A stretch of 64,000 bases of DNA from JAUIET01 sp039111475 (GTDB taxonomy: Bacteria; Pseudomonadota; Gammaproteobacteria; Pseudomonadales; JAUIET01), in NCBI GenBank assembly GCA_039111475.1, contig JBCCIP010000023.1, positions 24,684 through 88,683 of the forward strand. The letters are read 5' to 3'. Positions 43,487 through 52,232 of the stretch are shown in pieces; position 1 is the stretch's first letter, and every line of letters begins with the position of its first letter. Position numbers and translations under genes: made by a program. The notes beneath the pieces are model-generated. The model was not told where the DNA came from, made no database searches, and was given only the letters and a program-made list of their open reading frames with translations.

Positions 43487-45080
43487 CGAAATGAACCAAG
43501 ATGGCCACCCAAATCTGGTGGCCATCTTTGATGAAACAGTATCTAAATACGCCGACCGTATTTCATTCAGTGCATTGGGCAAAGACCTGAGTTTCGCCGA
43601 GCTTGACCAACAAAGTCGGGCGCTTGCAGGCTGGCTGCTCAGTGAGGGTGGCCTGAATGCAGGCGACAGAGTAGCGGTTCAACTGCCCAACCTCAGCCAG
43701 TATCCGATTGCCGCTTGGGCGATATTGCGCTCAGGCTTGGTGCTGGTGAATACCAATCCCTTGTACACGGCGCCAGAATTGGAGCATCAGTTCAATGACT
43801 CGGGTGCCAAGGCGGTGATTATGCTGGCCGATTTCCTCCCGGCTGCAGAAAGCGTGTTGCCGAAAACAGGTATCGAATTGGTAGTCTCTACCAATATATT
43901 CGATATGTTTGAGGCGCAAGCAGCCCCCGATGTTTCTCTGCCTGCAGCTGTTCGGCACGTGACATTGCCTGATGTTCTTGAACAAGGCAAGGACCTGCAA
44001 ATTCCATCAGTTCAAGCCACAATGAGTGATGTTGCTGTGCTGCAGTACACCGGTGGTACTACGGGCGTATCCAAAGGCGCGATGCTTACTCATGGCAATG
44101 TATTTGCGTATACCTGCCAGTCGCAACACCTTACTGAGCAAAGCTCATATTTTGACCCTGACCGAACTGAAGTGCTGATCGCACCGCTGCCTATTTACCA
44201 CGTGTTTGGCTTTTCGCTGTATCTGGTGGGTAATCTGGTTCGTGGTGGTAAATCGGTGTTGATTCCAAACCCAAGAGATCTTGATGGCATGATGGACTTG
44301 ATGGCGGGTGAAACGTTCACCGGCTTTGCAGCCGTTAACACAATGTTGGTGGGCATGTTACAGAGCCCCAAGTTTGACGCCATCAATTGGAGTGAGTGCA
44401 CGGGCACCATTGCAGGCGGTGCCGCAGTAGTGCCCGAGGTTGCCAGAGAATGGGTGGAAAGAACAAATACGCCAATTTACGAAGGTTACGGTTTGTCTGA
44501 AACCACGGCCTCGCTAACCGTTAATTCAGAACAGTTCAATCAGCTCGGCACGGTTGGCAAACCGCTGATTGGACTGGAGGTTAAGATAGTGAATGCTGAA
44601 GGCCTGGAAGTATCACTTGGTGAAGAAGGGGAGCTTTGGGTTCGTGGGCCTAATGTTATGCGTGGTTATTGGCAACGGCCAGAAGCCACACAAGAAGCCA
44701 TAGACGAGGAAGGTTTTTTCAAGACTGGCGATATTGCCGTACAACAGCACGATGGTTTCTTCAAGATTGTTGACCGCCTCAAGGATATGGTGTTGGTATC
44801 GGGTTTCAATGTGTATCCAAATGAAATTGAGAATGTCGCCTACGAACACCCTGCAATTGTGGAGGCAGCTGTAGTCGGTAAGCCCGACGCCAAGACTGGT
44901 GAGTCCGTGTGTTTGTTTGTGAAATCAAGCGATGCGTCGTTAAAGGAAGACGCACTTAAGTCTTTTTGTGCAGAAAGGCTCACCGGCTATAAACGCCCCA
45001 AGCAAATTATATTTCTCGAAGAATTACCAAAATCGAACGTGGGCAAAATACTGCGCCGCGAACTGCGCGATAAGGTGTAG
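43464..45080 (+). CDS. fadD: long-chain fatty-acid-CoA ligase (FadD-like)
   Basis: About 535-residue AMP-forming ligase: LQYTGGTTGVSKGAMLTHGN, YGLSETTASLT, hinge FKIVDRLKDMVLVSGFNVYPNEIE and KSNVGKILRRELRDK. It activates fatty acids for beta-oxidation at the inner membrane. Start is uncertain: TTG 43464, ATG 43476 and ATG 43491 are in frame and none has a good ribosome site; homology-like sequence begins near 43500. Second gene of a unit with DUF442 and followed at 3-15 nt by an MBL hydrolase. Confidence 0.9.
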   Translation: MTFPMRVDEMNQDGHPNLVAIFDETVSKYADRISFSALGKDLSFAELDQQSRALAGWLLSEGGLNAGDRVAVQLPNLSQYPIAAWAILRSGLVLVNTNPLYTAPELEHQFNDSGAKAVIMLADFLPAAESVLPKTGIELVVSTNIFDMFEAQAAPDVSLPAAVRHVTLPDVLEQGKDLQIPSVQATMSDVAVLQYTGGTTGVSKGAMLTHGNVFAYTCQSQHLTEQSSYFDPDRTEVLIAPLPIYHVFGFSLYLVGNLVRGGKSVLIPNPRDLDGMMDLMAGETFTGFAAVNTMLVGMLQSPKFDAINWSECTGTIAGGAAVVPEVAREWVERTNTPIYEGYGLSETTASLTVNSEQFNQLGTVGKPLIGLEVKIVNAEGLEVSLGEEGELWVRGPNVMRGYWQRPEATQEAIDEEGFFKTGDIAVQQHDGFFKIVDRLKDMVLVSGFNVYPNEIENVAYEHPAIVEAAVVGKPDAKTGESVCLFVKSSDASLKEDALKSFCAERLTGYKRPKQIIFLEELPKSNVGKILRRELRDKV

Positions 45081-45095
45081 TAGTTGCAGTTTGTG

Positions 45096-46061
45096 ATGGA
45101 AGAAAGCGTACAAGACAGTGAAATATACACTGTTGATGCTGCGTACCAGCGTGACAATGCTGTTGCCATTCATCTGATCCGCTCAAGAGATCAGCTAGCA
45201 ATGATTGATACAGGCACAAACCACTCCATTTCCAACACAAGTGCGGCTATTGAATCATTGGGTCTAAGCTGGAGTGATGTTCGCTATATTATTTTGACTC
45301 ATGTGCATCTTGATCATGCTGGCGGCGCAGGCCAAATGATGAAGCTTGCAGCCAATGCTGAATGCATCGTTCACCCACGCGGGGCGCGGCATATGATACA
45401 TCCTGACAAGCTGATCGCGGGTTCCAACGCTGTCTACGGGGAGGAAACCGTACGACAATTGTACGGCGAGATTACGCCGATTGATGAATCGCGAATCGTT
45501 ATTCCGGTGGATTGTGAATCGATAGACTTCGGCGGCCGTTCTCTGACCTTTATTGACACACCGGGTCATGCGTATCATCACCACTGTATTTGGGATGAGC
45601 AAAGCAAGAGCATGTTTACCGGCGATACTTTAGGGGTTTGCTACAAATCCCTGCGTAACACCAATACAGGGTTCTTACTGCCGACAACGTCACCCGTGCA
45701 GTTTGATCCGCCTGCGTTGCATGCTTCAATCGACCGGGTAATGAGTTTCAACCCGAAAACCCTTTACCTAACGCATTACGGTGCAGTGCATCCTGTTGAT
45801 GCGATGATAGTCGGCTTGCATGAACAAATAGACGCGATGGTCGAGATGACAGAGACGGCCGCCGAGCAGACTGCGCTTGGGCCCGCGTTTGAATCTGAAT
45901 TGAGCGCACAGATTCTTCAGTACTTGCTTGAGCGTTGTCGTGCGGTATTTCCTGCCGCCAGTGAAGCAGACATGCAGGAATGGCTGCCATTCGACGCTGA
46001 ACTCAATGCTCAAGGACTGGCATTTTGGTGGCGTTTTCGTCGCGACCAGCTTACTGCGTAG
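45096..46061 (+). CDS. metallo-beta-lactamase-fold hydrolase
   Basis: About 321 residues with the binuclear zinc motif THVHLDHAGGAG, a later His in HPRGARH, the bridging Asp in FTGDTLG and His in TPGHAYHHH and LTHYG. The C-terminal 90 residues are helical. I take ATG 45096; TTG 45084 is an alternative. The fold covers lactonases, glyoxalase II and thioesterases; next to FadD a thioesterase or lactonase role is reasonable but unproved. Its last 11 nt overlap the convergent membrane-protein gene. Confidence 0.88.
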   Translation: MEESVQDSEIYTVDAAYQRDNAVAIHLIRSRDQLAMIDTGTNHSISNTSAAIESLGLSWSDVRYIILTHVHLDHAGGAGQMMKLAANAECIVHPRGARHMIHPDKLIAGSNAVYGEETVRQLYGEITPIDESRIVIPVDCESIDFGGRSLTFIDTPGHAYHHHCIWDEQSKSMFTGDTLGVCYKSLRNTNTGFLLPTTSPVQFDPPALHASIDRVMSFNPKTLYLTHYGAVHPVDAMIVGLHEQIDAMVEMTETAAEQTALGPAFESELSAQILQYLLERCRAVFPAASEADMQEWLPFDAELNAQGLAFWWRFRRDQLTA

Positions 46062-46485
46062 TGGTGCGAGCAACCATCAGGTAGTAAATGTAACCACCCG
46101 CGGCGCCAGCCAGCCCCTGCAATAGTAAGCCGATTAGAGTGCGCGTCGGCGCAATAGGGGTTAAACCAAACACCGTGTTCAAGCTAAAGATCAGTGTGAG
46201 CAAAGCCGTAAAACCTGCCAATGGATACAGCACCGCAGTTGCTTGTGGAAAGCGCTTGCACAACCAAGCACATACCAGAAAGGCAATTAGCAGTGCAATC
46301 AAGGATAACGGCAGAAACAGCATCACCATGTGAGTCATATCATGCCAGGCAGCGTGTAATCTGGTCGCCATGTCTACTGGCAGGCCGAATGCAGCGATTG
46401 CCGCAAGATTCCCCTGGCTGACAAACAGGGTAGCCAGCAGGTAGGTGGTTAATACGGCGACCACAAAGCCTTTGAATTTTTTCAC
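46051..46485 (-). CDS. small four-helix membrane protein of unknown function
   Basis: 144 residues. I start at GTG 46485 (VKKFKGFVVAVLTTYLL) because GGAAGA lies just upstream; the frame is open to 46587 but that stretch overlaps the divergent PQQ gene and is hydrophilic. Helices near 6-24, 55-75, 85-105 and 115-138. Not recognised. A His-rich segment AAWHDMTHMVMLFL within the second helix could bind metal or be chance. 62 nt from the divergent sugar dehydrogenase. Confidence 0.7.
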   Translation of the reverse strand: MKKFKGFVVAVLTTYLLATLFVSQGNLAAIAAFGLPVDMATRLHAAWHDMTHMVMLFLPLSLIALLIAFLVCAWLCKRFPQATAVLYPLAGFTALLTLIFSLNTVFGLTPIAPTRTLIGLLLQGLAGAAGGYIYYLMVARTTTQ

Positions 46486-46547
46486 GTGTCTTCCGTCTGC
46501 GCAGTGAGCCCGTATAATGGTCAAAATCACTCTTAAGTACAAGTCGT

Positions 46548-47645
46548 ATGAAGCCTTCCTTGCGTGCCATCCTTTTTTGCCTCTCATTTGCTATTCCTCA
46601 GGTAGCGCTGACTAACGAATATACGTTGGAAACCATAGCGGAAGGCTTTGCTTATCCTTGGTGCCTCGAGTTTTTGCCCGACGGCCGCTACTTGCTGTCT
46701 ATGCGAGACGGAGAATTGAGAATAGTAGGCGACGATGGCGCAATCGGCGAGCCGATTGCGAACGTTCCGGACACCTATGTCGCCAGTCAAGGCGGTTTCT
46801 TTGACGTAGTGTTGGACCCAGCGTATGCGCAAAATCAAACCTTATACCTTGCGTTTGCCTATGGAGACGTAAAAAACAACGCAACGCGTATCACAAAAGC
46901 TCAGCTCAAAGACAATGCCTTGCACAATGTAGAAACGATTTTTACCGTGTCGCCAATGAAAAGTGGTCCCGCACATTATGGTGGAAAACTGCTGTTTCTT
47001 GCCGACGGAACACTGCTGCTTACAACAGGGGACGGCTTTGATTTCCGCGAAGCCGCACAGGATACTTTTAGTCAACTCGGCAAGATTGTGCGCATGAATA
47101 CAGACGGTTCGGCGCCAGAAGACAATCCGTTTGCGGACGGTAAACAGGGCGACCCTATGGTTTGGAGTTTCGGGCATCGAAGCCCACAAGGCCTGGCCTG
47201 GAATCCCGATACCGGAATTGTGTACATGCATGAACACGGTCCCATGGGCGGTGATGAAGTCAATATCGTCAAGCCTGGAAGCAACTACGGCTGGCCCGCA
47301 ATTACCTATGGGTCGAACTACTCGGGCGCCTACGTCTCTCCATTTACCGAAGCACCTGGCATGCTGCAGCCAATCAAACAGTGGACACCAAGTATCGCGC
47401 CATCAGGCTTGGTGTACTATCGAGGTGACAAATTTCCTGCCTGGCAGGGCAGTTTGTTTGTTGGCGCCCTGGTTGACGAAGAAGTGCGGCGCTTATCACT
47501 TAATGGAGAGGCGGTGACGTCTGAGGAAGCTCTATTTTCTGAGTTGGGTGCGCGTATACGCGACATCAGAGAAGGGCCGAACGGTTATCTCTACATACTC
47601 ACTGATAGTGATGCCGGGAAACTGCTAAGGGTGCTGCCGAAGTAG
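46548..47645 (+). CDS. PQQ-dependent aldose-sugar dehydrogenase-like protein
   Basis: 365 residues with a cleavable signal peptide (LRAILFCLSFAIPQVALT). Six-bladed propeller of the soluble glucose dehydrogenase (YliI/Asd) family: LEFLPDGRYLLSMRDGELR, GGFFDVVLDPAY, GGKLLFLADGTLLLTTGDGF, FGHRSPQGLAWNP, EHGPMGGDEVNIVKPGSNYGWP. The HxxxQG and EHGPxGGDE segments are at the PQQ/calcium site. Periplasmic oxidation of aldoses is likely; PQQ biosynthesis genes are not in the window. Confidence 0.92.
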   Translation: MKPSLRAILFCLSFAIPQVALTNEYTLETIAEGFAYPWCLEFLPDGRYLLSMRDGELRIVGDDGAIGEPIANVPDTYVASQGGFFDVVLDPAYAQNQTLYLAFAYGDVKNNATRITKAQLKDNALHNVETIFTVSPMKSGPAHYGGKLLFLADGTLLLTTGDGFDFREAAQDTFSQLGKIVRMNTDGSAPEDNPFADGKQGDPMVWSFGHRSPQGLAWNPDTGIVYMHEHGPMGGDEVNIVKPGSNYGWPAITYGSNYSGAYVSPFTEAPGMLQPIKQWTPSIAPSGLVYYRGDKFPAWQGSLFVGALVDEEVRRLSLNGEAVTSEEALFSELGARIRDIREGPNGYLYILTDSDAGKLLRVLPK

Positions 47646-47663
47646 ACACCCTTAAGCGTGATG

Positions 47664-48851
47664 CTATGCATCCAGGCTTTGATAATAATCAGATAATATC
47701 TTTGCCACTTCCGGCCTCGAAAATTCAGGTGGCGGTGCGATACCCTTACCCAGCATTTCCCTGACCGCAGTACCTGATAACAACACAAAGTCTTCTTTGC
47801 TGTGATCGGGCACGTCGCGCATCATAACTACTCTGCCGAGCTTCTTGCTATAGGCTGTATGGTCTGCGCTGAAGATTTGCAATTCCAAAGCGTCGTCAGG
47901 CACCTCTTCCTCGAATACCGTTTGTGCATCAAAACCGCCATAATAGTCGCCAACACCGGCGTGATCACGGCCCACTATTAGGTGCGTGCAACCACAGTTC
48001 TGGCGGAATACTGCGTGCAATACAGCTTCGCGTGGCCCTGCATACAGCATGTCAAAGCCATAGCCCGTGACCATTACGCTGTTCGGCGGGAAATACACGT
48101 CGACCATTTTCCGTATAGACGCATCACGAACATCGGCTGGGATATCACCCGGCTTCAGTTTGCCCAATAGCATATGTATCAATATGCCATCGGCGTCCAG
48201 TTGCTCCATGGCCATACGACACAACTCTTCGTGCGCGCGGTGCATTGGGTTGCGAGTCTGGAATGCAACGACTTTGTTCCATCCATTTGCCTCAATTTCT
48301 GCTCGAATCTCAATCGCTGTGCGAAACGTATCTGGAAAATCGGACTGGAAATAAGAGAAGTTAAGAACCTGAATGTCCCCGGCAATCATCTTGTTGCCAA
48401 GATCATTGAATGTGGCAACTCCAGGATGGTTGGCATCCAGTGTGCGGAAAATCTTCTCAGCCATAAAATCAATTTGATCTTTGCTGACATCTTCAACGCT
48501 GCTGACGTTCATTACCGCCAGTACCGGGTTGCCCTCAACGTTTGGGTCGCGCAACGCGATACGTGATCCTGCTTCCACCCACTCTTCATTGGTGAGATTT
48601 ACAATGGGGACAGGGAAGAACAGTCCGCTTTCTGTGCGCATGTTTTCGGCAACGCTTAAGGCGTCCGCCAGGTTCATATAACCGCTGAGTGGGTTGAAAT
48701 ATCCGCCCGCTAACATCACCGCATTTGCGGCCGCAGCTGAGTTTAGTAGTAGTGAAGGAAGGCTTTCAGCTTCCGATGTTAGCTCATCGCGAGCGATATC
48801 ATCTTCAATGTAAAGCGCATTCAGTGTGTCTGATCCGTGTGGCTTGATCAT
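47664..48851 (-). CDS. sat: sulfate adenylyltransferase (single-chain ATP sulfurylase)
   Basis: 395 residues of the Sat/MET3-type enzyme. Active-site QTRNPMHRAHEELCR (contains QxRNP and HxxH) and VGRDHAGVGDYYGGFDAQ are clear. It makes adenosine 5'-phosphosulfate from ATP and sulfate. This is the homo-oligomeric form, not the CysD/CysN heterodimer usual in enteric bacteria. ATG overlaps the cysC stop by 4 nt, so the two are co-translated and together make PAPS, for assimilation or for sulfation of metabolites or polysaccharide. Confidence 0.94.
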   Translation of the reverse strand: MIKPHGSDTLNALYIEDDIARDELTSEAESLPSLLLNSAAAANAVMLAGGYFNPLSGYMNLADALSVAENMRTESGLFFPVPIVNLTNEEWVEAGSRIALRDPNVEGNPVLAVMNVSSVEDVSKDQIDFMAEKIFRTLDANHPGVATFNDLGNKMIAGDIQVLNFSYFQSDFPDTFRTAIEIRAEIEANGWNKVVAFQTRNPMHRAHEELCRMAMEQLDADGILIHMLLGKLKPGDIPADVRDASIRKMVDVYFPPNSVMVTGYGFDMLYAGPREAVLHAVFRQNCGCTHLIVGRDHAGVGDYYGGFDAQTVFEEEVPDDALELQIFSADHTAYSKKLGRVVMMRDVPDHSKEDFVLLSGTAVREMLGKGIAPPPEFSRPEVAKILSDYYQSLDA

Positions 48852-49483
48852 TTTTTTTTAGTTTCATCCTTTTGAATGATGCCGCGTTCGAGTAACACGG
48901 CGATAACCTGATCTACTTCCTCTGTAAGCGTCTGCTGGTCGGAGTGCAGATGAATCTCGGGCATGGTTGGCGTTTCATAGGGATCATCAATGCCTGTGAA
49001 GTTTTTGATCTCACCGTTACGTGCTTTCTTGTAAAGGCCTTTGGGATCACGAGCTTCAGCGGCTTCCAATGAGCAGTCAACAAATATCTCGATGAATTCC
49101 ATGCCGGCCGCTTCGTGCAACGCGCGCACCTGGTCTCGGTCTGCCAAGTAAGGACTGATAAAGCTTGATAGAACCACAATGCCGCTGTCGACAAACAATT
49201 TGGCTACCTCACCAATACGGCGAATGTTCTCAGTGCGGTCTTCTGCGCTGAAGCCAAGATTACGATTGATACCAAGCCTAACATTGTCGCCGTCCAGTCG
49301 GTACGCAAGAATGCCTGCCTCATTAAGACGGCCTTCAAGCTCTACTGCAACCGTGCTTTTACCGCTTCCAGACAAACCGGTGAACCAAAGTGTGGCACCC
49401 TTATGCCCGAGCAGGTTCTCGCGATGAGCACGAGTGATATCGCCGTCGTGCCAATGTACGTTAGTTGCTTTTTGCTCAGCCAT
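48848..49483 (-). CDS. cysC: adenylylsulfate kinase (APS kinase)
   Basis: 211 residues. P-loop GLSGSGKST, LDGDNVRLGINRNLGFSAEDRTENIRR and FVDCSLEAAEARDPKGLYKKA are diagnostic. It phosphorylates APS to PAPS. ATG at 49483 has AGGAG. First gene of the sat operon, divergent from a LysR regulator with a palindromic site between. Confidence 0.95.
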   Translation of the reverse strand: MAEQKATNVHWHDGDITRAHRENLLGHKGATLWFTGLSGSGKSTVAVELEGRLNEAGILAYRLDGDNVRLGINRNLGFSAEDRTENIRRIGEVAKLFVDSGIVVLSSFISPYLADRDQVRALHEAAGMEFIEIFVDCSLEAAEARDPKGLYKKARNGEIKNFTGIDDPYETPTMPEIHLHSDQQTLTEEVDQVIAVLLERGIIQKDETKKK

Positions 49484-49562
49484 TCGTTGCTCCTGTGATT
49501 TTTCGTGCGCGAATTCTATGGCAAAGATCGGTATAAGGCAATCCGGATATATTGGGTATAGC

Positions 49563-49579
49563 TATCGGAAAAACCGATA
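49563..49579. promoter_or_regulatory. LysR-type operator candidate between cysC and lysR
   Basis: TATCGGAAAAACCGATA is a perfect 6-bp inverted repeat around five A's and contains a T-N11-A (TCGGAAAAACCGA, 49565-49577), the usual LysR half-site geometry. A related half site ATCGGTATA is at about 49527. It lies 41 nt before the regulator's ATG, in the shared 136-nt region, so it probably controls both directions. Confidence 0.5.
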
Positions 49580-49619
49580 TCTATAATGCAAGACTCATGC
49601 TCAGAACCATGGTGATCAA

Positions 49620-50495
49620 ATGCGCTACACACTAAGGCAAATGGCTATCTTTGTTGCAGTGGCCAGACATCAGAACATTTCCAAGGCGGCGGCCGAGTTG
49701 CATATGTCCCAGTCTGCCGCCAGTGAAGCATTGCTGAAGCTGGAAGATACCTATCATCTAGAACTGTTTGACCGCAGTAAGAATAGCTTACTGCTCACAT
49801 CCGTAGGCGAATCGCTCAGAAAAGAGGCCGAAGGTGTATTGGCAAGTTGCCAGAAGCTGGAGCAAAGCCTGCGAGGCCACAAAAGTATCGGGCATCTCAA
49901 AGTGGCTGCCAGCTACACGATAGGTAATCATCTTGTCACACGCTATCTCGCAGGTTACCTGCACAAATTTCCAGAGGCTGATGTGCAACTTGAGGTGGCA
50001 AATACACCGGAAGTGGCTGCCAAAGTGCTCAATTATGAGGCTGACATTGGAATGGTGGAGGGCGAAGTGCAGAATCGCGACCTTGAACTTATCCCGTGGA
50101 TTAAAGATGAACTTGTCGTTTTTTGTGCGGCAGATCATCCATTAGCGCGTGAGGGCAAATTGAGCGCCCAAGATGCGAGATCTGTAAACTGGATATTGAG
50201 AGAGCCTGAATCCGGTGCGCGGCATACACTTGACCGGGCGCTGGAAGGGCTGCTACCAACGATGAATATCTATCTCGAACTTAAGCACAACGAAGCAATT
50301 AAGAACGCGGTTGAAACCGGTCTAGGCATTGGTTGCCTGTCACGAATCGTACTGCAGAAGAACTTCGAGAACGGTGACCTGGTGCCACTTGCACTGCCGC
50401 GGCGGGATATGAGTCGTACTCTCTATTTTGCTCTGCCCAAACAAAGAGCGCAATCAGAGGCTGTTCAGCATTGGATGGATATGTGTACTAACTGA
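49620..50495 (+). CDS. LysR-family regulator, CysB/YeiE-like position
   Basis: 291 residues: winged helix RQMAIFVAVARHQNISKAAAELHMSQSAASEALLKLE, then a periplasmic-binding-like effector domain (YTIGNHLVTRYLAGYLHKFPEADVQLEVANT). Similar to YeiE-type LysR proteins, which respond to sulfur compounds. Its divergent position to cysC-sat, with the TATCGG-CCGATA repeat between, argues that it controls sulfate activation. Effector unknown. Confidence 0.92.
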   Translation: MRYTLRQMAIFVAVARHQNISKAAAELHMSQSAASEALLKLEDTYHLELFDRSKNSLLLTSVGESLRKEAEGVLASCQKLEQSLRGHKSIGHLKVAASYTIGNHLVTRYLAGYLHKFPEADVQLEVANTPEVAAKVLNYEADIGMVEGEVQNRDLELIPWIKDELVVFCAADHPLAREGKLSAQDARSVNWILREPESGARHTLDRALEGLLPTMNIYLELKHNEAIKNAVETGLGIGCLSRIVLQKNFENGDLVPLALPRRDMSRTLYFALPKQRAQSEAVQHWMDMCTN

Positions 50496-50676
50496 CAGGA
50501 GTCAGCTGGTAAGCCATTCAATGGCAACTTATTGAATACCTGGCAACTCGGATAACGCAAGCATGGAAGCATTGATGTCTGGCGATACACGGAGCCCTGT
50601 GCGCGCTATCAACGACGCAGATCGATAGCGCCGTTAACTTCGATACCGACAGTCGCTAAATCAAAATAAGCTCTCG

Positions 50677-51516
50677 TTAAAAGGTCCACCTGAGCAGCAC
50701 TCTTGCTTCTATCCCTGTGCGTCTGCCGAATTCCGCAATCAATGGGCTGTTGGCGGCTTCGCTGAAATAAAATTCGGTTTCAATGCTGCCCAGAATGCTC
50801 AAATCGGGATTGAGCCAATATTCGGCACTGATTCCCCAGGTGGCCGATTTCAAACCAGAACTTGGCTGGTATTGGGCGTATCCCGTTCTCGCCGCTTCCT
50901 GAGAAGTGACGCCAAATTCGGTTATCATATGTTCGCTATCTGCGCCGCTTACATCCAATGTACTGCCCAAACGCCATTCCCCATCGCGAAACAGATGGTC
51001 ATAGCTGGCGCCTAGAAACCAGACCAAACCTTTGTTGGCATCACCTGTGAGATCAGGTTGTGCGATGGCGTAGGCGCTAAAGTTGCCGTAGCGTCGGGCC
51101 AGCATGAATTGGCCCTCAATGGTAGCGTCAACTTCGTTCAAGCCGACCAAAGTGTCGTCGTCATCCGTTTCGCGCTCCTCTTCGTATTCGAGAAACATTT
51201 GGAATTGCGTACGATCTGACAGCGAAAAGACTGCTCCCACTTCACCCAGGCTAATGAAGTAGCGATGGCCTTTGTCGGTGCGGTACATCGCTCTGGCAAA
51301 TACATCGGGTTCAGTAGAATATTTGTCTGACCCGGGATAGCTGGGTTCATACTCGAAGCCTGCGCCAACATCAAAATGCCAGCCGTTGCTAGCGTCCAGT
51401 GCGTACCAGGCGCTGGCTGGATTGAGCTGCAATGGGTCGGGATCAGCCACTGCTATGGCCGGCATGAATATCAGAACGATACCTGGGATCGTCTTGTTGG
51501 TTGCTAGTGAATACAT
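50677..51516 (-). CDS. MipA/OmpV-family outer-membrane protein
   Basis: 279 residues: signal peptide (GIVLIFMPAIAVA), then alternating amphipathic strands with GAGFEYEPSYPGSD near the start and a terminal aromatic ARVLLRWTF, the C-terminal Phe needed for barrel assembly. MipA/OmpV proteins are beta barrels linked to murein enzymes or osmotic response. The ATG has TGAGGAA. Single gene. The 181-nt spacer on its 3' side and the 180-nt spacer on its 5' side show no obvious gene. Confidence 0.9.
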   Translation of the reverse strand: MYSLATNKTIPGIVLIFMPAIAVADPDPLQLNPASAWYALDASNGWHFDVGAGFEYEPSYPGSDKYSTEPDVFARAMYRTDKGHRYFISLGEVGAVFSLSDRTQFQMFLEYEEERETDDDDTLVGLNEVDATIEGQFMLARRYGNFSAYAIAQPDLTGDANKGLVWFLGASYDHLFRDGEWRLGSTLDVSGADSEHMITEFGVTSQEAARTGYAQYQPSSGLKSATWGISAEYWLNPDLSILGSIETEFYFSEAANSPLIAEFGRRTGIEARVLLRWTF

Positions 51517-51696
51517 AGGAATTCCTCAATGAATGATTCAGCTGCAAGACTAGATTTACAGGGTCATTTGCGCATCAGACATGCGCCGGACGTGCATCGA
51601 ACATGCGTTCTATAGCAGCGTTTAGAACAAATGTGCGATGCCTTGCAGCGTGGCTGTTGCTAAACTGGAATTCTGTTATGGGGTAGAGTTTAAAGA

Positions 51697-52221
51697 ATGC
51701 GAAGCGAACTGGAACTGGAACGACCGATGGTAATGCTGGCTCTTATATTGGTTGTGGCGGCCAGTGGTGCCGACCTGTATGAAGATGTTAAGGAAGGCGC
51801 CGAATGGTATGCATTGGCATTAGACGCTCTGTTCAGCGGATTCGTTGCGGCTACTTTGCTCTATATTTGGGTGCAACGACCTAGCGCGACCAGGCAACGC
51901 AACCGCGTTTTGGAGACAGCGATGCGTCGCTCCAGTCGAGACCTGGAAATCTGGAAGGAGCGTGCTTCTGGATTACTTCAGGGTCTCGGACAGAAAATCG
52001 ACGAGCAATTGAGTGATTGGGGTCTAACCGGTGCTGAGAAAGAAATCGCTTTGCTACTGATTAAAGGTATTAACCTCAAAGAACTCGCTGCGATGCGTGG
52101 AACCAGTGAACGTACGGTTCGCCAGCAAGCAAGTAAAATTTATGCCAAAGCCAAGCTGGAGGGCCGCGCGGAGCTGGCGGCATTCTTTCTTGAGGATTTA
52201 TTGCTGCCTGATTCGCGTTAG
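51697..52221 (+). CDS. membrane-anchored LuxR-type HTH regulator
   Basis: 174 residues. Two hydrophobic helices (VMLALILVVAASGADLY and ALDALFSGFVAATLLYIWV) precede a basic/coiled linker (60-105) and a C-terminal LuxR/GerE-like helix-turn-helix: LTGAEKEIALLLIKGINLKELAAMRGTSERTVRQQASKIYAKA. A transcription factor tethered in the membrane with its DNA-binding end in the cytoplasm. Divergent from the MipA-like gene, which it may regulate as an envelope sensor. Target and signal unknown. Confidence 0.85.
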   Translation: MRSELELERPMVMLALILVVAASGADLYEDVKEGAEWYALALDALFSGFVAATLLYIWVQRPSATRQRNRVLETAMRRSSRDLEIWKERASGLLQGLGQKIDEQLSDWGLTGAEKEIALLLIKGINLKELAAMRGTSERTVRQQASKIYAKAKLEGRAELAAFFLEDLLLPDSR

Positions 52222-52232
52222 TGGGGAGTGGA

